Origin: an uncultured Desulfovibrio sp.
Lineage (GTDB): Bacteria > Desulfobacterota > Desulfovibrionia > Desulfovibrionales > Desulfovibrionaceae
NCBI RefSeq assembly: GCF_944327235.1
Contig: NZ_CALVHE010000008.1
Location: forward strand, 1 to 51,672
Length of the DNA: 51,672 bases
Direction: 5' to 3'
The notes beneath the pieces were generated by a model that was not told the DNA's origin, ran no database searches, and was given only the letters and a program-made list of their open reading frames with translations. Below, one piece after another: positions 8,184 to 18,310 of the stretch. Within the stretch, counting starts at the first letter, position 1. The number at the start of each line of letters is the position of its first letter. Made by a program: the position numbers and the translations under genes.

Positions 8184-9817
8184 GCGCGCTTCCTTTCCTT
8201 TCGATAGGTCGCGGCCAGAGCCGCAAAGCGAGGGGCCCACAGGGGGACGGCAGGGGCAAAGATATGCAGATACGAGGCCCAGACGCGCCCATGTACCAAG
8301 CCGTCATGCCCCTGTCCCATACCTGTGCCTTTTTCCAGCGTCAGGGCCGAGGCGGACGGCAGGGCGGCAGCGTCCCCGGCAACACAGCGGGAATAGTGGA
8401 ATTCGTGGCCGCGCAGGTGGCTTCCCAGAGGGAAATAGGGATTTTCCGCCGTGACGCGGGCCTCCACATAGCCCAGTCCTTGCGGACGCGGGCAAAACTG
8501 GGCACAGACCGGAAAAATGCCGCTCATGGGATAGCGGATGCCTTCCTTTTCGATGGCCTCGGCCAGTACCATGAAGCCCCCGCATTCGGCATAGACGGGC
8601 AGACCCTGCGCCACGAGGTCCGGCAGACGCCGGACGGCGGCCGAATGTGTGAGCTGTTCGGCAAAGTCTTCGGGAAAGCCGCCCCCCAGATAGAGCCCGT
8701 CCAGTTCGGGCCAGTCCACAGATGTCAGCAGGCTCACCGGGAGCAGTTCCGCGCCTGCCCGGCGCAAGGCTTCCAGATTCTCCGGGTAGTAGAACCAGAA
8801 TGCGGCGTCGTGGACATAGCCGATGCGAGGATGCGAGCTGTCGGCGCGCGGGGCGGGTGCTCCTGTGGCGGTTGCTCGCCCGGCGGAAAATGTTTCACGG
8901 GAAGCAAAATCACACTCTTTCCCCAAAAGCGCCTCTTCCGTTTCCGGAGCAGCATAGAGGGCTTCCCCGGCGTCGGCGCGGCCGGGCGGCAAGGGGATCT
9001 CCAGAGCGGGCGCGCGGCGGGCGGCGGCCAGCACGGCATCCACATCCACATGTGCGCGCACCAGTTCCGCCAGTTGATCCAGCAGGGCTTCCGTCTCCGG
9101 CGAAAAGGCGTCGCCGCTCAGGGTGGCAAGACCCATGTGGCGTTCTGGCAGGGGATTGCGCCGCTGACGCGGCAGACAGCCCAGTACGGGGATGTCCGTA
9201 TATGTCTCGATGGTCCGGCGAAGGATGTCCTCATGACGGGAGGATGCGGTCTGCCCCAGGATGACGCCCGCAAGCTGCAGGCCGGGCTCGAAGTAGGCCA
9301 GTCCGGCGACGACGGCCGCCGCCGTGCGCGTCATCTTGGTGCAGTTGAGACTGAGCAGGACAGGACAGGCGAGGGTACGGGCCAGCTCCGCCGTGGAGCA
9401 GCTACCTTGTACGTCCATGCCGTCAAACAGGCCCCGGTTGCCTTCCAGCAGAGCCATGTCCGCCGGAGGGTGGGCGGCAGACGCGGCGGGAGCGTTCTCT
9501 CTGTCCGGGGAACCGTTCCCCGTGCGCTCGGCAAAGAGCAGACGCAGCTTTTCGGCGGACAGGAAAAAAGGATCGAGGTTGCAGGCCGGGCGGCTCGTGG
9601 CCTGCGTGAGCCAGGCCGCATCGATATAATCCGGGCCTTTCTTGAAAGGTTGTACCCGCAGACCGGCCTTGTGCCAGCAGCGGCCCAGTCCCAGCGACAA
9701 GAGGGTCTTGCCGCCGCCGCCGGAAACGGCGGAGATGCAGAGGCGAGGCGTAGGGACGGACAATGTCGCTACGTCAGGCGTACCGGAAGGGGGGAGGGAC
9801 GGGGAGGGCTGCTTCAC
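8180..9817 (-). CDS. cobB: Cobyrinate a,c-diamide synthase CobB/CbiA
   Basis: 545-residue ATP-dependent amidotransferase that amidates the a and c carboxylates of cobyrinic acid in cobalamin synthesis, using glutamine. The synthetase domain carries the P-loop SGGGGKT at 32-38. The class I glutaminase domain has the nucleophile in VYAECGGF (Cys412) and a conserved His in SYLHIF (518). Residues about 290-328 form an Ala/Arg-rich linker that makes it longer than most family members. No cobalamin riboswitch was recognised upstream. It is translationally coupled to the glycosyltransferase downstream. Confidence 0.92.
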   Translation of the reverse strand: MKQPSPSLPPSGTPDVATLSVPTPRLCISAVSGGGGKTLLSLGLGRCWHKAGLRVQPFKKGPDYIDAAWLTQATSRPACNLDPFFLSAEKLRLLFAERTGNGSPDRENAPAASAAHPPADMALLEGNRGLFDGMDVQGSCSTAELARTLACPVLLSLNCTKMTRTAAAVVAGLAYFEPGLQLAGVILGQTASSRHEDILRRTIETYTDIPVLGCLPRQRRNPLPERHMGLATLSGDAFSPETEALLDQLAELVRAHVDVDAVLAAARRAPALEIPLPPGRADAGEALYAAPETEEALLGKECDFASRETFSAGRATATGAPAPRADSSHPRIGYVHDAAFWFYYPENLEALRRAGAELLPVSLLTSVDWPELDGLYLGGGFPEDFAEQLTHSAAVRRLPDLVAQGLPVYAECGGFMVLAEAIEKEGIRYPMSGIFPVCAQFCPRPQGLGYVEARVTAENPYFPLGSHLRGHEFHYSRCVAGDAAALPSASALTLEKGTGMGQGHDGLVHGRVWASYLHIFAPAVPLWAPRFAALAATYRKERKRA

Positions 9818-9945
9818 TGGTGGCTCCTGTGCCGTTCATGGGGAGAGGTGAGGGCCGCCGTTCGTCCGCTTGCGAAGGGACGGCACGAGGACGTTTTTCG
9901 TGGTATCCGGCCTGGTGCGCCGAAACGGGCCGTTCGGAACCTGCC

Positions 9946-10039
9946 GCCGGTAAAAACGCGCGGGGGAAGGGATGGGGGCTTTGGGGGGAGGGGAAGCCCT
10001 TCCCCCCAAACAGATAGTGAATAGTGTTGACAGGCCCTA
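9946..10039 (+). repeat. Family M repeat, partial copy M2
   Basis: Matches the right half of the full copy at 14316: a CCGGTAAAA segment, the CCCTTCCCCCCAAACAG block, then AGTGTTGACAGGCCCTA at the end. The left half is missing or unrecognisable. The final CTA is the reverse complement of the TAG stop of the AICAR transformylase gene. Confidence 0.7.
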
Positions 10040-11317
10040 ATGCCGGAAGGAACGCTGCCCCGTAAAGACCATGGCCACCTGCGGATCGGCTTCGTTGCAG
10101 GCCATGATGACTTCCGTGTCCCGCAGGGAGCCGCCGGGCTGGGCGATGGCCGTGATGCCGTGCTGCATAGCCGCATCCACGCCGTCCCGGAAGGGGAAGA
10201 ACCCGTCGGAGACCAGCACCGAGCCGGGCAGCCCGCCGCGGGCTTCCTTCGTGCGGCGCTGGATGTCCTCCAGCGCTTCACGCAGCCCGTCATCCGTGGC
10301 GGCTTTCTGCTGCAGCTCGTAGAGGGAAAGTCCCTGTTCCCGGAAGGCCAGCACGTCGGCATATTTGGTATAGGCCTTGTGGGCGGCCAGCTCCACGCAG
10401 CCCACGCGGTCCTGTTCGCCGGTGCCGATGGCCACCGTGGCCCCGTTGCGGGCATAGATGACCGAGTTGGAGGTGACGCCCGCTTCCACGGCCCAGGCAA
10501 AGCGCAGGTCGGCCATCTCCGCCGGGCTGGGCGTGCGGGCCGTGACGCTGAGGCCGTTCTTGTCCGTGGCCTGCGCCGGGAGGAAGTCCGCATCCTTGAG
10601 GATGCGGTTGACGAAGGATTTCTGGACCACGATGCCGCCGTCGGCCAGGCTCTTGATGTCGAGGAAGGCCGACTGCGTCAGTTCTTCGAGGCGGGCGAGG
10701 CCGGGAAGCTCCATGATGCGCAGGTTCTTGCGGGCCTTGAGGATGTCCACCACGCCTTCCTCGAAGGCCGGGGCCGCCACCACCTCAAAATAGTTGGCCG
10801 CCACCATTTCCGCCGCCTCACGGGTGAAGGGACGGTTGACGACCACCGCGCCCCCGAAGGCCGCGATGCGGTCGCACCAGAAGGCGCGTTCCAGCGCCGT
10901 GGCGATGCCCTCTTCGGCCCAGGCAGCGCCGCAGGGATTGTTGTGCTTGAGGATGACCGCCGCGGGCCGTTCCGAAAGATACTGGAGGATGTTGGCCCCG
11001 TTGTCCACGTCCGTGAGGTTGGTCTTGCCGGGATGCTTGCCCGCCTGGATCATCTGGGCTTCGGTCAGGGAAGAGACGATGCCCTGGCCGGGGCCGCGCC
11101 AGCGCAGGCCGCCGCAGGTGATGCCGCCGTCCACCAGCTCGTAGAGGGCCGCGGGCTGATCGGGGTTCTCCCCGTAGCGCAGGCCCTTTTCCTCGCCGTC
11201 CAGTGTCCATGTCCGCTTTTTGTAAACGAGTTTTTCCTCACCCAGCAGAATGGTCATGGAATCGGGAAAGGCATCCTTCTGAACGTCCCGGTACATGGCC
11301 TTGAGATCTCGCGTCAT
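10037..11317 (-). CDS. AICAR transformylase, stand-alone (PurH C-terminal domain type)
   Basis: 426 residues. It transfers a formyl group from 10-formyl-THF to AICAR in purine synthesis. The sequence matches the transformylase half of bifunctional Pur[14 protein letters not shown] near residue 47, KHNNPCGAA, and [14 protein letters not shown] near the C-terminus. The N-terminal IMP cyclohydrolase domain is absent, so cyclisation must be done by another protein. I start at 11317 because GGAGGAA lies just upstream; the longer open frame runs into the divergent small gene. Its TAG stop is formed by the end of repeat M2. Confidence 0.9.
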   Translation of the reverse strand: MTRDLKAMYRDVQKDAFPDSMTILLGEEKLVYKKRTWTLDGEEKGLRYGENPDQPAALYELVDGGITCGGLRWRGPGQGIVSSLTEAQMIQAGKHPGKTNLTDVDNGANILQYLSERPAAVILKHNNPCGAAWAEEGIATALERAFWCDRIAAFGGAVVVNRPFTREAAEMVAANYFEVVAAPAFEEGVVDILKARKNLRIMELPGLARLEELTQSAFLDIKSLADGGIVVQKSFVNRILKDADFLPAQATDKNGLSVTARTPSPAEMADLRFAWAVEAGVTSNSVIYARNGATVAIGTGEQDRVGCVELAAHKAYTKYADVLAFREQGLSLYELQQKAATDDGLREALEDIQRRTKEARGGLPGSVLVSDGFFPFRDGVDAAMQHGITAIAQPGGSLRDTEVIMACNEADPQVAMVFTGQRSFRH

Positions 11318-11485
11318 GCTTCCTCCAGCAGAAAAACGGTGCAATGCGGTACGGGCGGCCCCGCGCCGCGCCGTCCCGCGTGAGGTCGCAGCATAGCAAA
11401 AAGCCCCCCCGCTTGCCAGTCCGCCAGAGTCATGCCATTTGACGGCGGCTGCGCAAGACCGTACAAGAGGGCGCTGGAGGATGTT

Positions 11486-11863
11486 ATGGAGAAGTTGCTT
11501 GCCCGCCTTGCCCGACAGCTCGACGCCATCGACGAGGCATCCCTCACGGCGCTCTGGAGCAAATACGCCACTCTGGCCAGCCGCTTTGAGCCGACCCAGC
11601 GCTGGGAAGAGGCTGTGCTCATCTTTGCGCTCATCGAAGCCAAGCGCATGAAGAATCAGCTCTTCAACTACTACTGGGCGCAGCAGGTGCGTTCCGAGGG
11701 CAGCGGCAACAAGCCGGCTCCCGAAAAGCTTGGCCCCCTCTTCAAACTCGAAACGCCCGCCCGCAAAGCCCCGGGATCCGCTCCCGAGGCCGTCGCGCCG
11801 AAACGGCCCTGCCGCGTCCTTGCCTTTTCGCGGCCCGCCGGAGAGGAAAAGCCGAAGGACTGA
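11486..11863 (+). CDS. Conserved small protein of unknown function
   Basis: 125 residues. The N-terminal ~75 residues look helical (a segment rich in Leu, Ala and Arg, then FEPTQRWEEAVLIFALIEAKR), followed by a basic, Pro/Ala-rich tail. No signal peptide, membrane segment or known motif is seen. The start at 11486 is chosen over the first ATG of the frame because GGAGG lies 6 bases upstream. It sits between the divergent AICAR transformylase gene and purA. Confidence 0.65.
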   Translation: MEKLLARLARQLDAIDEASLTALWSKYATLASRFEPTQRWEEAVLIFALIEAKRMKNQLFNYYWAQQVRSEGSGNKPAPEKLGPLFKLETPARKAPGSAPEAVAPKRPCRVLAFSRPAGEEKPKD

Positions 11864-11870
11864 GCCCGGT

Positions 11871-13238
<1,368 letters not shown>

Positions 13239-13258
13239 GATCGTTTCCGTAACTACCG

Positions 13259-13294
13259 GCCCGGCAAGTTCCTTGCCGGGCTTTTCCTTTTTTC
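13259..13294 (+). terminator. Rho-independent terminator after purA
   Basis: Ten-bp stem GCCCGGCAAG/CTTGCCGGGC with a 3-base loop, followed by a T-rich tract. Confidence 0.88.
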
Positions 13295-13306
13295 GTTGGG
13301 AGGATC

Positions 13307-14203
13307 ATGACGACGGACGCCCTCTTTCCTGAGCTTGCCGGAACCGAACTGGGCCGCTTGCGGGAGCGATTGCAGCGTCTGGGCGAGCAGCCGCCGCAGG
13401 TGTTGCTGCTGGAAGGCGGCAGCGAGGCCCAGCGTCTTGCCCTCGCCCGCTGGTGGGCTTGCCGCCTGAAGTGCCCCGAGGCTTCCGCTCCCTGCTGTGC
13501 CTGTCCGGTCTGTCGGCAGGTCGCCGCCGGCGAGCATCTGGATATCCTGGCCTACGACGGCCGCATCAGCAACAAGGATGATGAGGAGAATCCCGGCCTT
13601 GTCCGGGCGTTCAATATGGATCGTGTCCGGGAGCTCAAAAGTCGTCTGCGGGATGCGCCGCATGGGCCGGGCTATCGGGTGGTGATGCTGGCCGGATTGA
13701 CGCTTGCCCGTGACGAAGCGGCCAATGCCCTGCTGAAGAGCCTCGAAGAGCCGTTGCCTTCCACCCGTTTCGTGCTGCTCTGCGCCCAGCGGGAGCAGCT
13801 CCTGCCCACCCTGGTGTCCCGCTCGCTCTGCCTTACCTTGCCCTGGCCGGACAGCGCGGCCCGTGATCCCGAATTGCAGCCCTGGGAAGAGGCCCTCGGA
13901 GAATTCCTCCGCAGCGGACGCGGCCTGTTCGAGCGCAGCAGCGCCCGCAATGCGCTGGATGCCGCCCTAGCCGGACGCATCCTCCTTGCCTGTCAGAAAT
14001 CGCTGGCTCGTGTGCTGGCAGGACGAGAAGATGTGGACGATCCGCTGGATATGGCGTTGGCCGGGCTGGATGTCCCAGCCCGCGCACTATGCGGCCGCTG
14101 GCTTGCCGAGGCGCAGGAGGCGCTGACGTTTGCCGTGGGTCCGGCGCGCATCCTGGAAGCTCTTGCGGCCCGTCTTTTTGCCCTGCGGCATGGCGGCGTC
14201 TGA
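13307..14203 (+). CDS. holB: DNA polymerase III delta' subunit
   Basis: 298-residue clamp-loader subunit of the replisome. It shows the four-cysteine zinc module (CPEASAPCCACPVC near residue 55) and the sensor-type segment ANALLKSLEEP. The Walker A loop is degenerate (LLEGGSEAQ instead of GKT), which is normal for delta' because it does not hydrolyse ATP. GGGAGG precedes the ATG. It lies after the purA terminator and so has its own promoter. Confidence 0.88.
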   Translation: MTTDALFPELAGTELGRLRERLQRLGEQPPQVLLLEGGSEAQRLALARWWACRLKCPEASAPCCACPVCRQVAAGEHLDILAYDGRISNKDDEENPGLVRAFNMDRVRELKSRLRDAPHGPGYRVVMLAGLTLARDEAANALLKSLEEPLPSTRFVLLCAQREQLLPTLVSRSLCLTLPWPDSAARDPELQPWEEALGEFLRSGRGLFERSSARNALDAALAGRILLACQKSLARVLAGREDVDDPLDMALAGLDVPARALCGRWLAEAQEALTFAVGPARILEALAARLFALRHGGV

Positions 14204-14315
14204 GCCGGCAAACCTCAGCCTCTTTTTTCAGCGGTACGGAGAAAGATGGTGCCCTCTTGCCACGGATGCGCTGCCGGGGTGGACACAGGGAGAGGCCGCG
14301 AACGCGGGATATCTT

Positions 14316-14502
14316 TAGGGCCTGTTAATACAATTTTTACAAACAATTTCAATATATAATTCTATCGACCGTACACGCTCCGCTTGCCATGGAGGCGGGG
14401 TTGTCTCATGCCCCTGACTCTTTCCCCGGTAAAAGCGCGCTGGGGAAGGGATGGGGTTCCCCTTCCCCCCAAACAGACAGGAAATAGTGTTAACAGGCCC
14501 TA
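14316..14502 (+). repeat. Family M repeat, full copy M3 (MITE-like)
   Basis: 187 bp bounded by TA. The left end reads TAGGGCCTGTTAATACAA; the right end, read inversely, TAGGGCCTGTTAACACTA, giving roughly 20-bp terminal inverted repeats. The interior has an AT-rich left third and a GC-rich right part with the CCTTCCCCCCAAACAG block. No ORF is present. It joins directly to repeat B2. Confidence 0.8.
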
Positions 14503-14645
14503 AAGCGTTTTGCCATTGAAAAAAAGCGGAACGCGAGGCGGCAGTACAGCCCGCCCTGGCCAAACCAAGCGGAAAAAACGCGTTTTTTTCGCGAAACGAC
14601 AGGCCGTATGGTTTGAAACGCGAAGTGTTTCAAACTAAAAATATG
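14502..14645 (+). repeat. Family B hairpin repeat, copy B2 (long form)
   Basis: Starts AAAGCGTTTTGCC right at the end of M3. It has the GCGGAAAAAACGCG/TTTTTTTCGC stem and the GGTTTGAAACGC...GTTTCAAAC hairpin seen in B1. Confidence 0.7.
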
Positions 14646-14672
14646 CTAAATTACACATGGGAGGAGAAAACG

Positions 14673-14783
14673 ATGATGGTTTCCGAGGAAAAATTTCGCA
14701 ACAAGTTTTGCAACACGGAAATGAGGACACTCAAGTTCTTTTTACTTTCCTTGATATCTATGAATTTCTGGATGTATTTCTAG
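14673..14783 (+). pseudogene. 5' part of a membrane-protein ORF ending at an in-frame TAG
   Basis: 36 codons starting ATGATG after a strong ribosome site (GGGAGGAG, 6 bases upstream). The product ends in a hydrophobic run (FFLLSLISMNFWMYF) cut by TAG at 14781-14783. The frame after the TAG is the same as that of the next ORF at 14796, and the hydrophobic character continues across the stop. The likeliest reading is a single gene of about 170 codons broken by a nonsense mutation. A genuine 36-residue membrane peptide is also possible. Base composition is clearly lower in GC than in the neighbours. Confidence 0.5.
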
Positions 14784-14795
14784 CTATATAGTTTT

Positions 14796-15185
14796 GTGAA
14801 AACCATCAACAAACATGAAGGGAGAGAGGTCATATCACCTTCTCTACCCATAATTTCAATGGTATCTCATTTCTTTTCCCTTCTCTTTGAAGAGGGTGGT
14901 CTGGAATCTGCGGTGATAATGCTGTTTTTTTGTCTTGTTGAATGCATCTTGTTGATTTATATATCATTCAAGTCAAGATCTTCTCTTGAAGCGATGTTTG
15001 CAAACAGCGGTATGGCGAGAAGGTTGAGTGGGATATGGTGTTTCTTTTTCCCCGGGATGTATCAATATTATACGATATATAATATCGAAGAGTATTACAA
15101 ATGGCATTCCGAGGATGAAGAGGAAGAGGATGACGAGGATACGAAAGGGACGCCGGACGGTGCGCAGGCCAGGGACAAGGACTGA
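14796..15185 (+). CDS. Hypothetical membrane protein, possibly the 3' part of a broken gene
   Basis: 129 residues from a GTG start. A hydrophobic helix near 39-57 (AVIMLFFCLVECILLIYISF) and a second, weaker one (GIWCFFFPGMYQYYTIY) precede a highly acidic tail of Glu/Asp (DEEEEDDED). I recognise no family. No good ribosome site lies before the GTG, whereas the in-frame ORF 12 bases upstream has an excellent one, so this may be the continuation of that ORF beyond a TAG. AT-rich composition in a GC-rich region, next to two repeats, suggests acquired DNA. Confidence 0.5.
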   Translation: MKTINKHEGREVISPSLPIISMVSHFFSLLFEEGGLESAVIMLFFCLVECILLIYISFKSRSSLEAMFANSGMARRLSGIWCFFFPGMYQYYTIYNIEEYYKWHSEDEEEEDDEDTKGTPDGAQARDKD

Positions 15186-15294
15186 ATCATCCGTCTGGTG
15201 GGGAAAGAGGGGGGCCCTCGTTGCCGTCACATCCTGACGTAACGGCAGGGACCGGCAAAGCACTCCCCCTCCCGCACAAAACGTCTTTGACATG

Positions 15295-15329
15295 AAAAAA
15301 GGGGGGCTCCTTCCATGAAGGAGCCCCCC
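15295..15329 (-). terminator. Strong terminator of the 15351-15830 gene
   Basis: GGGGGGCTCCTTC pairs with GAAGGAGCCCCCC around a 3-base loop. On the minus strand six T follow. It may also stop plus-strand transcription. Confidence 0.88.
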
Positions 15330-15350
15330 TTGTACGTTATCGTTCCGCCG

Positions 15351-15830
15351 CTATTTCCAGAGGTTGCCGTACTTGACGGCGATGCCGTCCGAGCGTTCCA
15401 CGAGCTTGGCTACCAGCGCGTCGATGTCCTCGCTGCTGATGGTGCCCAGTTCGCGGGCCAGCAAGAAGCCCAGATAGCCTTCGCCCTGCTTGAATACCCA
15501 GCAGACCGAATAGACGGAGCCCACATTGGGGCGGCTGGGGAATTCCGGCTGGGTGGTGACCAGCAGCTGGAGCTTGGGCTCGTCCTTTTCGTTGAGGGCG
15601 AAAAGGTTGCTCTGGTTGAAGGCTTCCTTGAGGCCGGTGACCAGCTTGGCGCCGATGCTGTCCGTCCCTTCCGCGATGACCGTCACGGCCGTGACACGGG
15701 CATCCGCCTTGGCGGGTTTGTCAGGCTGGGGCTTGCCCGCCTGATCGGCCTGAGCGGCAAGAGCCGTCGTGTTGAGGACGCCGCCGCACAGCAGGCACAG
15801 CAGGGCAAGGACCGTACAGAGTCTTTTCAT
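15351..15830 (-). CDS. Exported protein of unknown function
   Basis: 159 residues with a clear signal peptide (MKRL, then a Leu-rich core, cleavage near ALAAQA at about 25), a Pro/Lys spacer and a folded domain of about 115 residues. The domain reads like alternating strands and helices (VTAVTVIAEG, GAKLVTGLKEAFNQS, KLQLLVTTQPEF). I do not recognise the family. AAGGAG lies 8 bases before the ATG. It has its own terminator and stands alone, divergent from asnS. Confidence 0.72.
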   Translation of the reverse strand: MKRLCTVLALLCLLCGGVLNTTALAAQADQAGKPQPDKPAKADARVTAVTVIAEGTDSIGAKLVTGLKEAFNQSNLFALNEKDEPKLQLLVTTQPEFPSRPNVGSVYSVCWVFKQGEGYLGFLLARELGTISSEDIDALVAKLVERSDGIAVKYGNLWK

Positions 15831-16155
15831 GGCATTCTCCTTCCGGGTGGGGCTGCAAGCCTGCCCGGCAGCATGTAGTGTTGAGATAAATGGTAGATAA
15901 AGTCTGGAAAAATGCCAAGTCCCGCGTGCGTGGCAGACCTGGCGTCATACCGGCGGTTGTGGGGCGCGGCCTTTCGCGGTAAAGGTCATGCATGGCTGCT
16001 CCCGTTCGCCGCGCCATCGCCGCGGCGAGGCGGGAAGCGCGCCATTCCCGTGGGGGGGACAGGCCATGTGCCGTGCCGCCGTCAGGGGCATAAAGGCGTC
16101 ATCGGCCCCGGAGCCGTGCTTTTCATTCATCCTTTTTCAAGAAGGGCAAGAGATC
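15831..16155. other. Divergent intergenic region, no element recognised
   Basis: It should hold promoters for asnS and for the exported protein. I find no T-box, no convincing -35/-10 pair and no copy of the local repeats. Open frames reading into asnS from here lack similarity to the synthetase. Confidence 0.5.
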
Positions 16156-17517
16156 ATGCAACGTACACTCGTCGTCGATGCGCTGGCCGCCACGGCGCCG
16201 CAGCGCGAGATAACCATTTGCGGCTGGATACGCACCCGGCGTGATGCCAAGGATTTCAGTTTCGTGGAAGTCAATGACGGCTCATGCCTGACCAATATCC
16301 AATGCATCGTGGATGCCGGGACCGCCGCGCAGGCCGGTCTTGGCGAGGCGTCCACCGGCGCGGCGCTCTCCGTCAGCGGCGAGCTGGTGGCTTCTCCGGG
16401 CAAGGGGCAGCAGTGGGAGATCCGCGCCGCGGCGATACAGGTATTCGGCGGGGCCGACCCGGAGACCTTCCCGCTGCAGAAAAAGCGGCATTCGGACGAA
16501 TTCCTGCGCACCATCGCCCATTTGCGGACGCGCACCAACAAGTATGGCGCCGCCTTCCGCATCCGCTCCGAGGCGGCGCGGGCCGTGCACGATTTTTTCC
16601 ATGAACGGCGTTTCGCCTGGGTGCATACGCCCATCCTTACGGGCTCGGACTGCGAAGGGGCCGGGGAGATGTTCCGCGTGACGACGCTCAACGGTCCGGC
16701 CAGTCCGACGGAAGACTTTTTCGGCCGCAATTGTCATTTGACGGTGTCCGGTCAGCTGGAAGCCGAGGCGCTGGCCATGGGGCTGGGCCGCGTCTACACT
16801 TTCGGTCCCACCTTCCGGGCGGAGAATTCCAATACGCCGCGCCATGCCGCCGAATTCTGGATGATCGAGCCGGAGATGGCCTTTGCCGGGCTGGAAGATA
16901 TCATGGAGCTTGGCGAAGGGCTGACGCGCCATGTGGTGGAGCACTGCCTGCGGCATTGCGAGAACGATCTCAAGCTGTTCGACAATTTTGTGGACAAGGG
17001 GCTGCTGGAGCGCCTGCAGGGCATGTTGCGCCAGCCCTTTGCGCGCTGTTCCTACGGTGAAGCCATAGATATCCTGCAGGACTGCGGCCGGGAGTTCACC
17101 TATCCCGTGGCCTTCGGCGTGGATCTTCAGACCGAGCATGAGCGCTATCTTGCTGAGGAGCATTTCCAGCGTCCTGTCATCGTGTACAACTATCCCAAGG
17201 AGATCAAGGCGTTCTACATGCGCGCCAATGATGACGGCGAGACCGTGGCGGCCATGGACGTGCTGGTGCCGCGCATCGGGGAGCTCATCGGCGGATCGCA
17301 GCGCGAGGAGCGCCTGGACCGTCTGGAAGCCCGCATTGCCGAGCTGGGGCAGAACCCCGAAGATTACTGGTGGTATCTCGACCTGCGGCGTTTTGGTTCC
17401 GCGCCTCATGCGGGCTTCGGGATGGGCTTCGAGCGCCTGCTCATGATGCTGACCGGCATCACCAACATCCGCGATGTCATCCCCTTCCCGCGCACGCCGG
17501 GCAGTCTGGAATTCTAG
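16156..17517 (+). CDS. asnS: Asparaginyl-tRNA synthetase
   Basis: 453 residues, class IIb. The N-terminal OB fold binds the anticodon ([20 protein letters not shown]). Motif 2 is [17 protein letters not shown] near 220 and motif 3 is [12 protein letters not shown] near 419. The RAENSN and AEFWM wording separates it from AspRS. The ATG at 16156 is taken because the OB fold begins about 15 residues after it; the Shine-Dalgarno is weak. A terminator follows. Confidence 0.95.
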   Translation: MQRTLVVDALAATAPQREITICGWIRTRRDAKDFSFVEVNDGSCLTNIQCIVDAGTAAQAGLGEASTGAALSVSGELVASPGKGQQWEIRAAAIQVFGGADPETFPLQKKRHSDEFLRTIAHLRTRTNKYGAAFRIRSEAARAVHDFFHERRFAWVHTPILTGSDCEGAGEMFRVTTLNGPASPTEDFFGRNCHLTVSGQLEAEALAMGLGRVYTFGPTFRAENSNTPRHAAEFWMIEPEMAFAGLEDIMELGEGLTRHVVEHCLRHCENDLKLFDNFVDKGLLERLQGMLRQPFARCSYGEAIDILQDCGREFTYPVAFGVDLQTEHERYLAEEHFQRPVIVYNYPKEIKAFYMRANDDGETVAAMDVLVPRIGELIGGSQREERLDRLEARIAELGQNPEDYWWYLDLRRFGSAPHAGFGMGFERLLMMLTGITNIRDVIPFPRTPGSLEF

Positions 17518-17542
17518 GAAGCGTCTTTTCCCGATTATGAGA

Positions 17543-17576
17543 AACGGGAGGGCGGCTCGTGCCGTCCTCCCGTTTT
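17543..17576 (+). terminator. Rho-independent terminator of asnS
   Basis: ACGGGAGGGCGGC pairs with GCCGTCCTCCCGT (one G-T mismatch), loop TCGT, followed by TTTT. Confidence 0.88.
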
Positions 17577-17601
17577 GTTGTGACGAATGGCCGGTTTTCT
17601 C

Positions 17602-17746
17602 CAGGGCCTGTTAACATAGATTTTACTAATTATTTAAATTAGTTGATGAAAATCACTTATGCGAGCCCCGCTTGTCCTCCGGGACGGCCTTGCCCCGCCT
17701 CCTGCATCTTCCCCCAAACAAAAGCGAGTAGTGCTGGCAGGCTCTA
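17602..17746 (+). repeat. Family M repeat, diverged copy M4
   Basis: The left end AGGGCCTGTTAACATAGATTTTAC matches family M up to the length of the terminal repeat. The interior is shortened, and the right end is eroded (GTAGTGCTGGCAGGCTCTA). The last three bases form the TAG stop of the YbaK gene on the minus strand. Confidence 0.65.
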
Positions 17747-18223
17747 CTCCTCCGCAGGTTCAGGCGTCTTGCAGACATCCACCCACTGGCCGCCGGTGAG
17801 GCGTTCCAGCTCGTCGAGGTGGAGCTCCACGGCGTTGTTGGGCGCGCCCGCCGCCGGATAGACCGGATCGAAGGCTCGCAGGCTTTCATCCAGATAGACC
17901 GGGACGCCCTCCGGCAGGGCAAAGGGGCAGACCCCGCCCTGCGGATGTCCCACAAGCTGTTCCAGCTCCGCGCCGGGGATGAAGGCGGCTTTCTGGTGGA
18001 AGCGATCCTTGAATTTACGATTGTCCAGCCGGGCGGTCCCCATGACCACGATGATGGCCGGGCCTTCCTTGAGCAGGACGGAAAGGCTCTTGGCGATACG
18101 TCCGGGTTCGCATCGCAGGGCCTGCGCCGCCAGTTCCACCGTGGCGCTGGAAACGGTGAATTCCCGATACCGGTCAGCCAGCCCTTGGGCGGCCAGTTGT
18201 TCCTTGACGGCGTCTACGCGCAT
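17744..18223 (-). CDS. YbaK/EbsC-family aminoacyl-tRNA deacylase
   Basis: 159 residues of the YbaK/ProX editing fold, which hydrolyses mischarged aminoacyl-tRNA. Family marks visible are the AKSLSVLL segment with its conserved Lys, VVMGTARLDNRKF, and GGVCPFALPEGVPVYLDESL near the C-terminus. AGGAGT precedes the ATG at 18223. The aminoacyl-tRNA edited cannot be told. It lies 87 bp after the PfkB kinase gene on the same strand. The TAG stop is made by the end of repeat M4. Confidence 0.88.
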   Translation of the reverse strand: MRVDAVKEQLAAQGLADRYREFTVSSATVELAAQALRCEPGRIAKSLSVLLKEGPAIIVVMGTARLDNRKFKDRFHQKAAFIPGAELEQLVGHPQGGVCPFALPEGVPVYLDESLRAFDPVYPAAGAPNNAVELHLDELERLTGGQWVDVCKTPEPAEE

Positions 18224-18310
18224 GATGCGACTCCTTGTCGTACCCTCGTGGCGCGCGGGGAACGTAAGCCCTTCCCCGCGCGAAAGGTCATGCCACAACT
18301 GCGTGGCGGA

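Noticed and set aside
6709..10039. A 3.3-kb composite transposon bounded by M-type ends around the glycosyltransferase and cobB
   Set aside because: The two ends belong to differently decayed elements, the interior is ordinary chromosomal genes, and no transposase is present. Chance placement of two separate copies is simpler.
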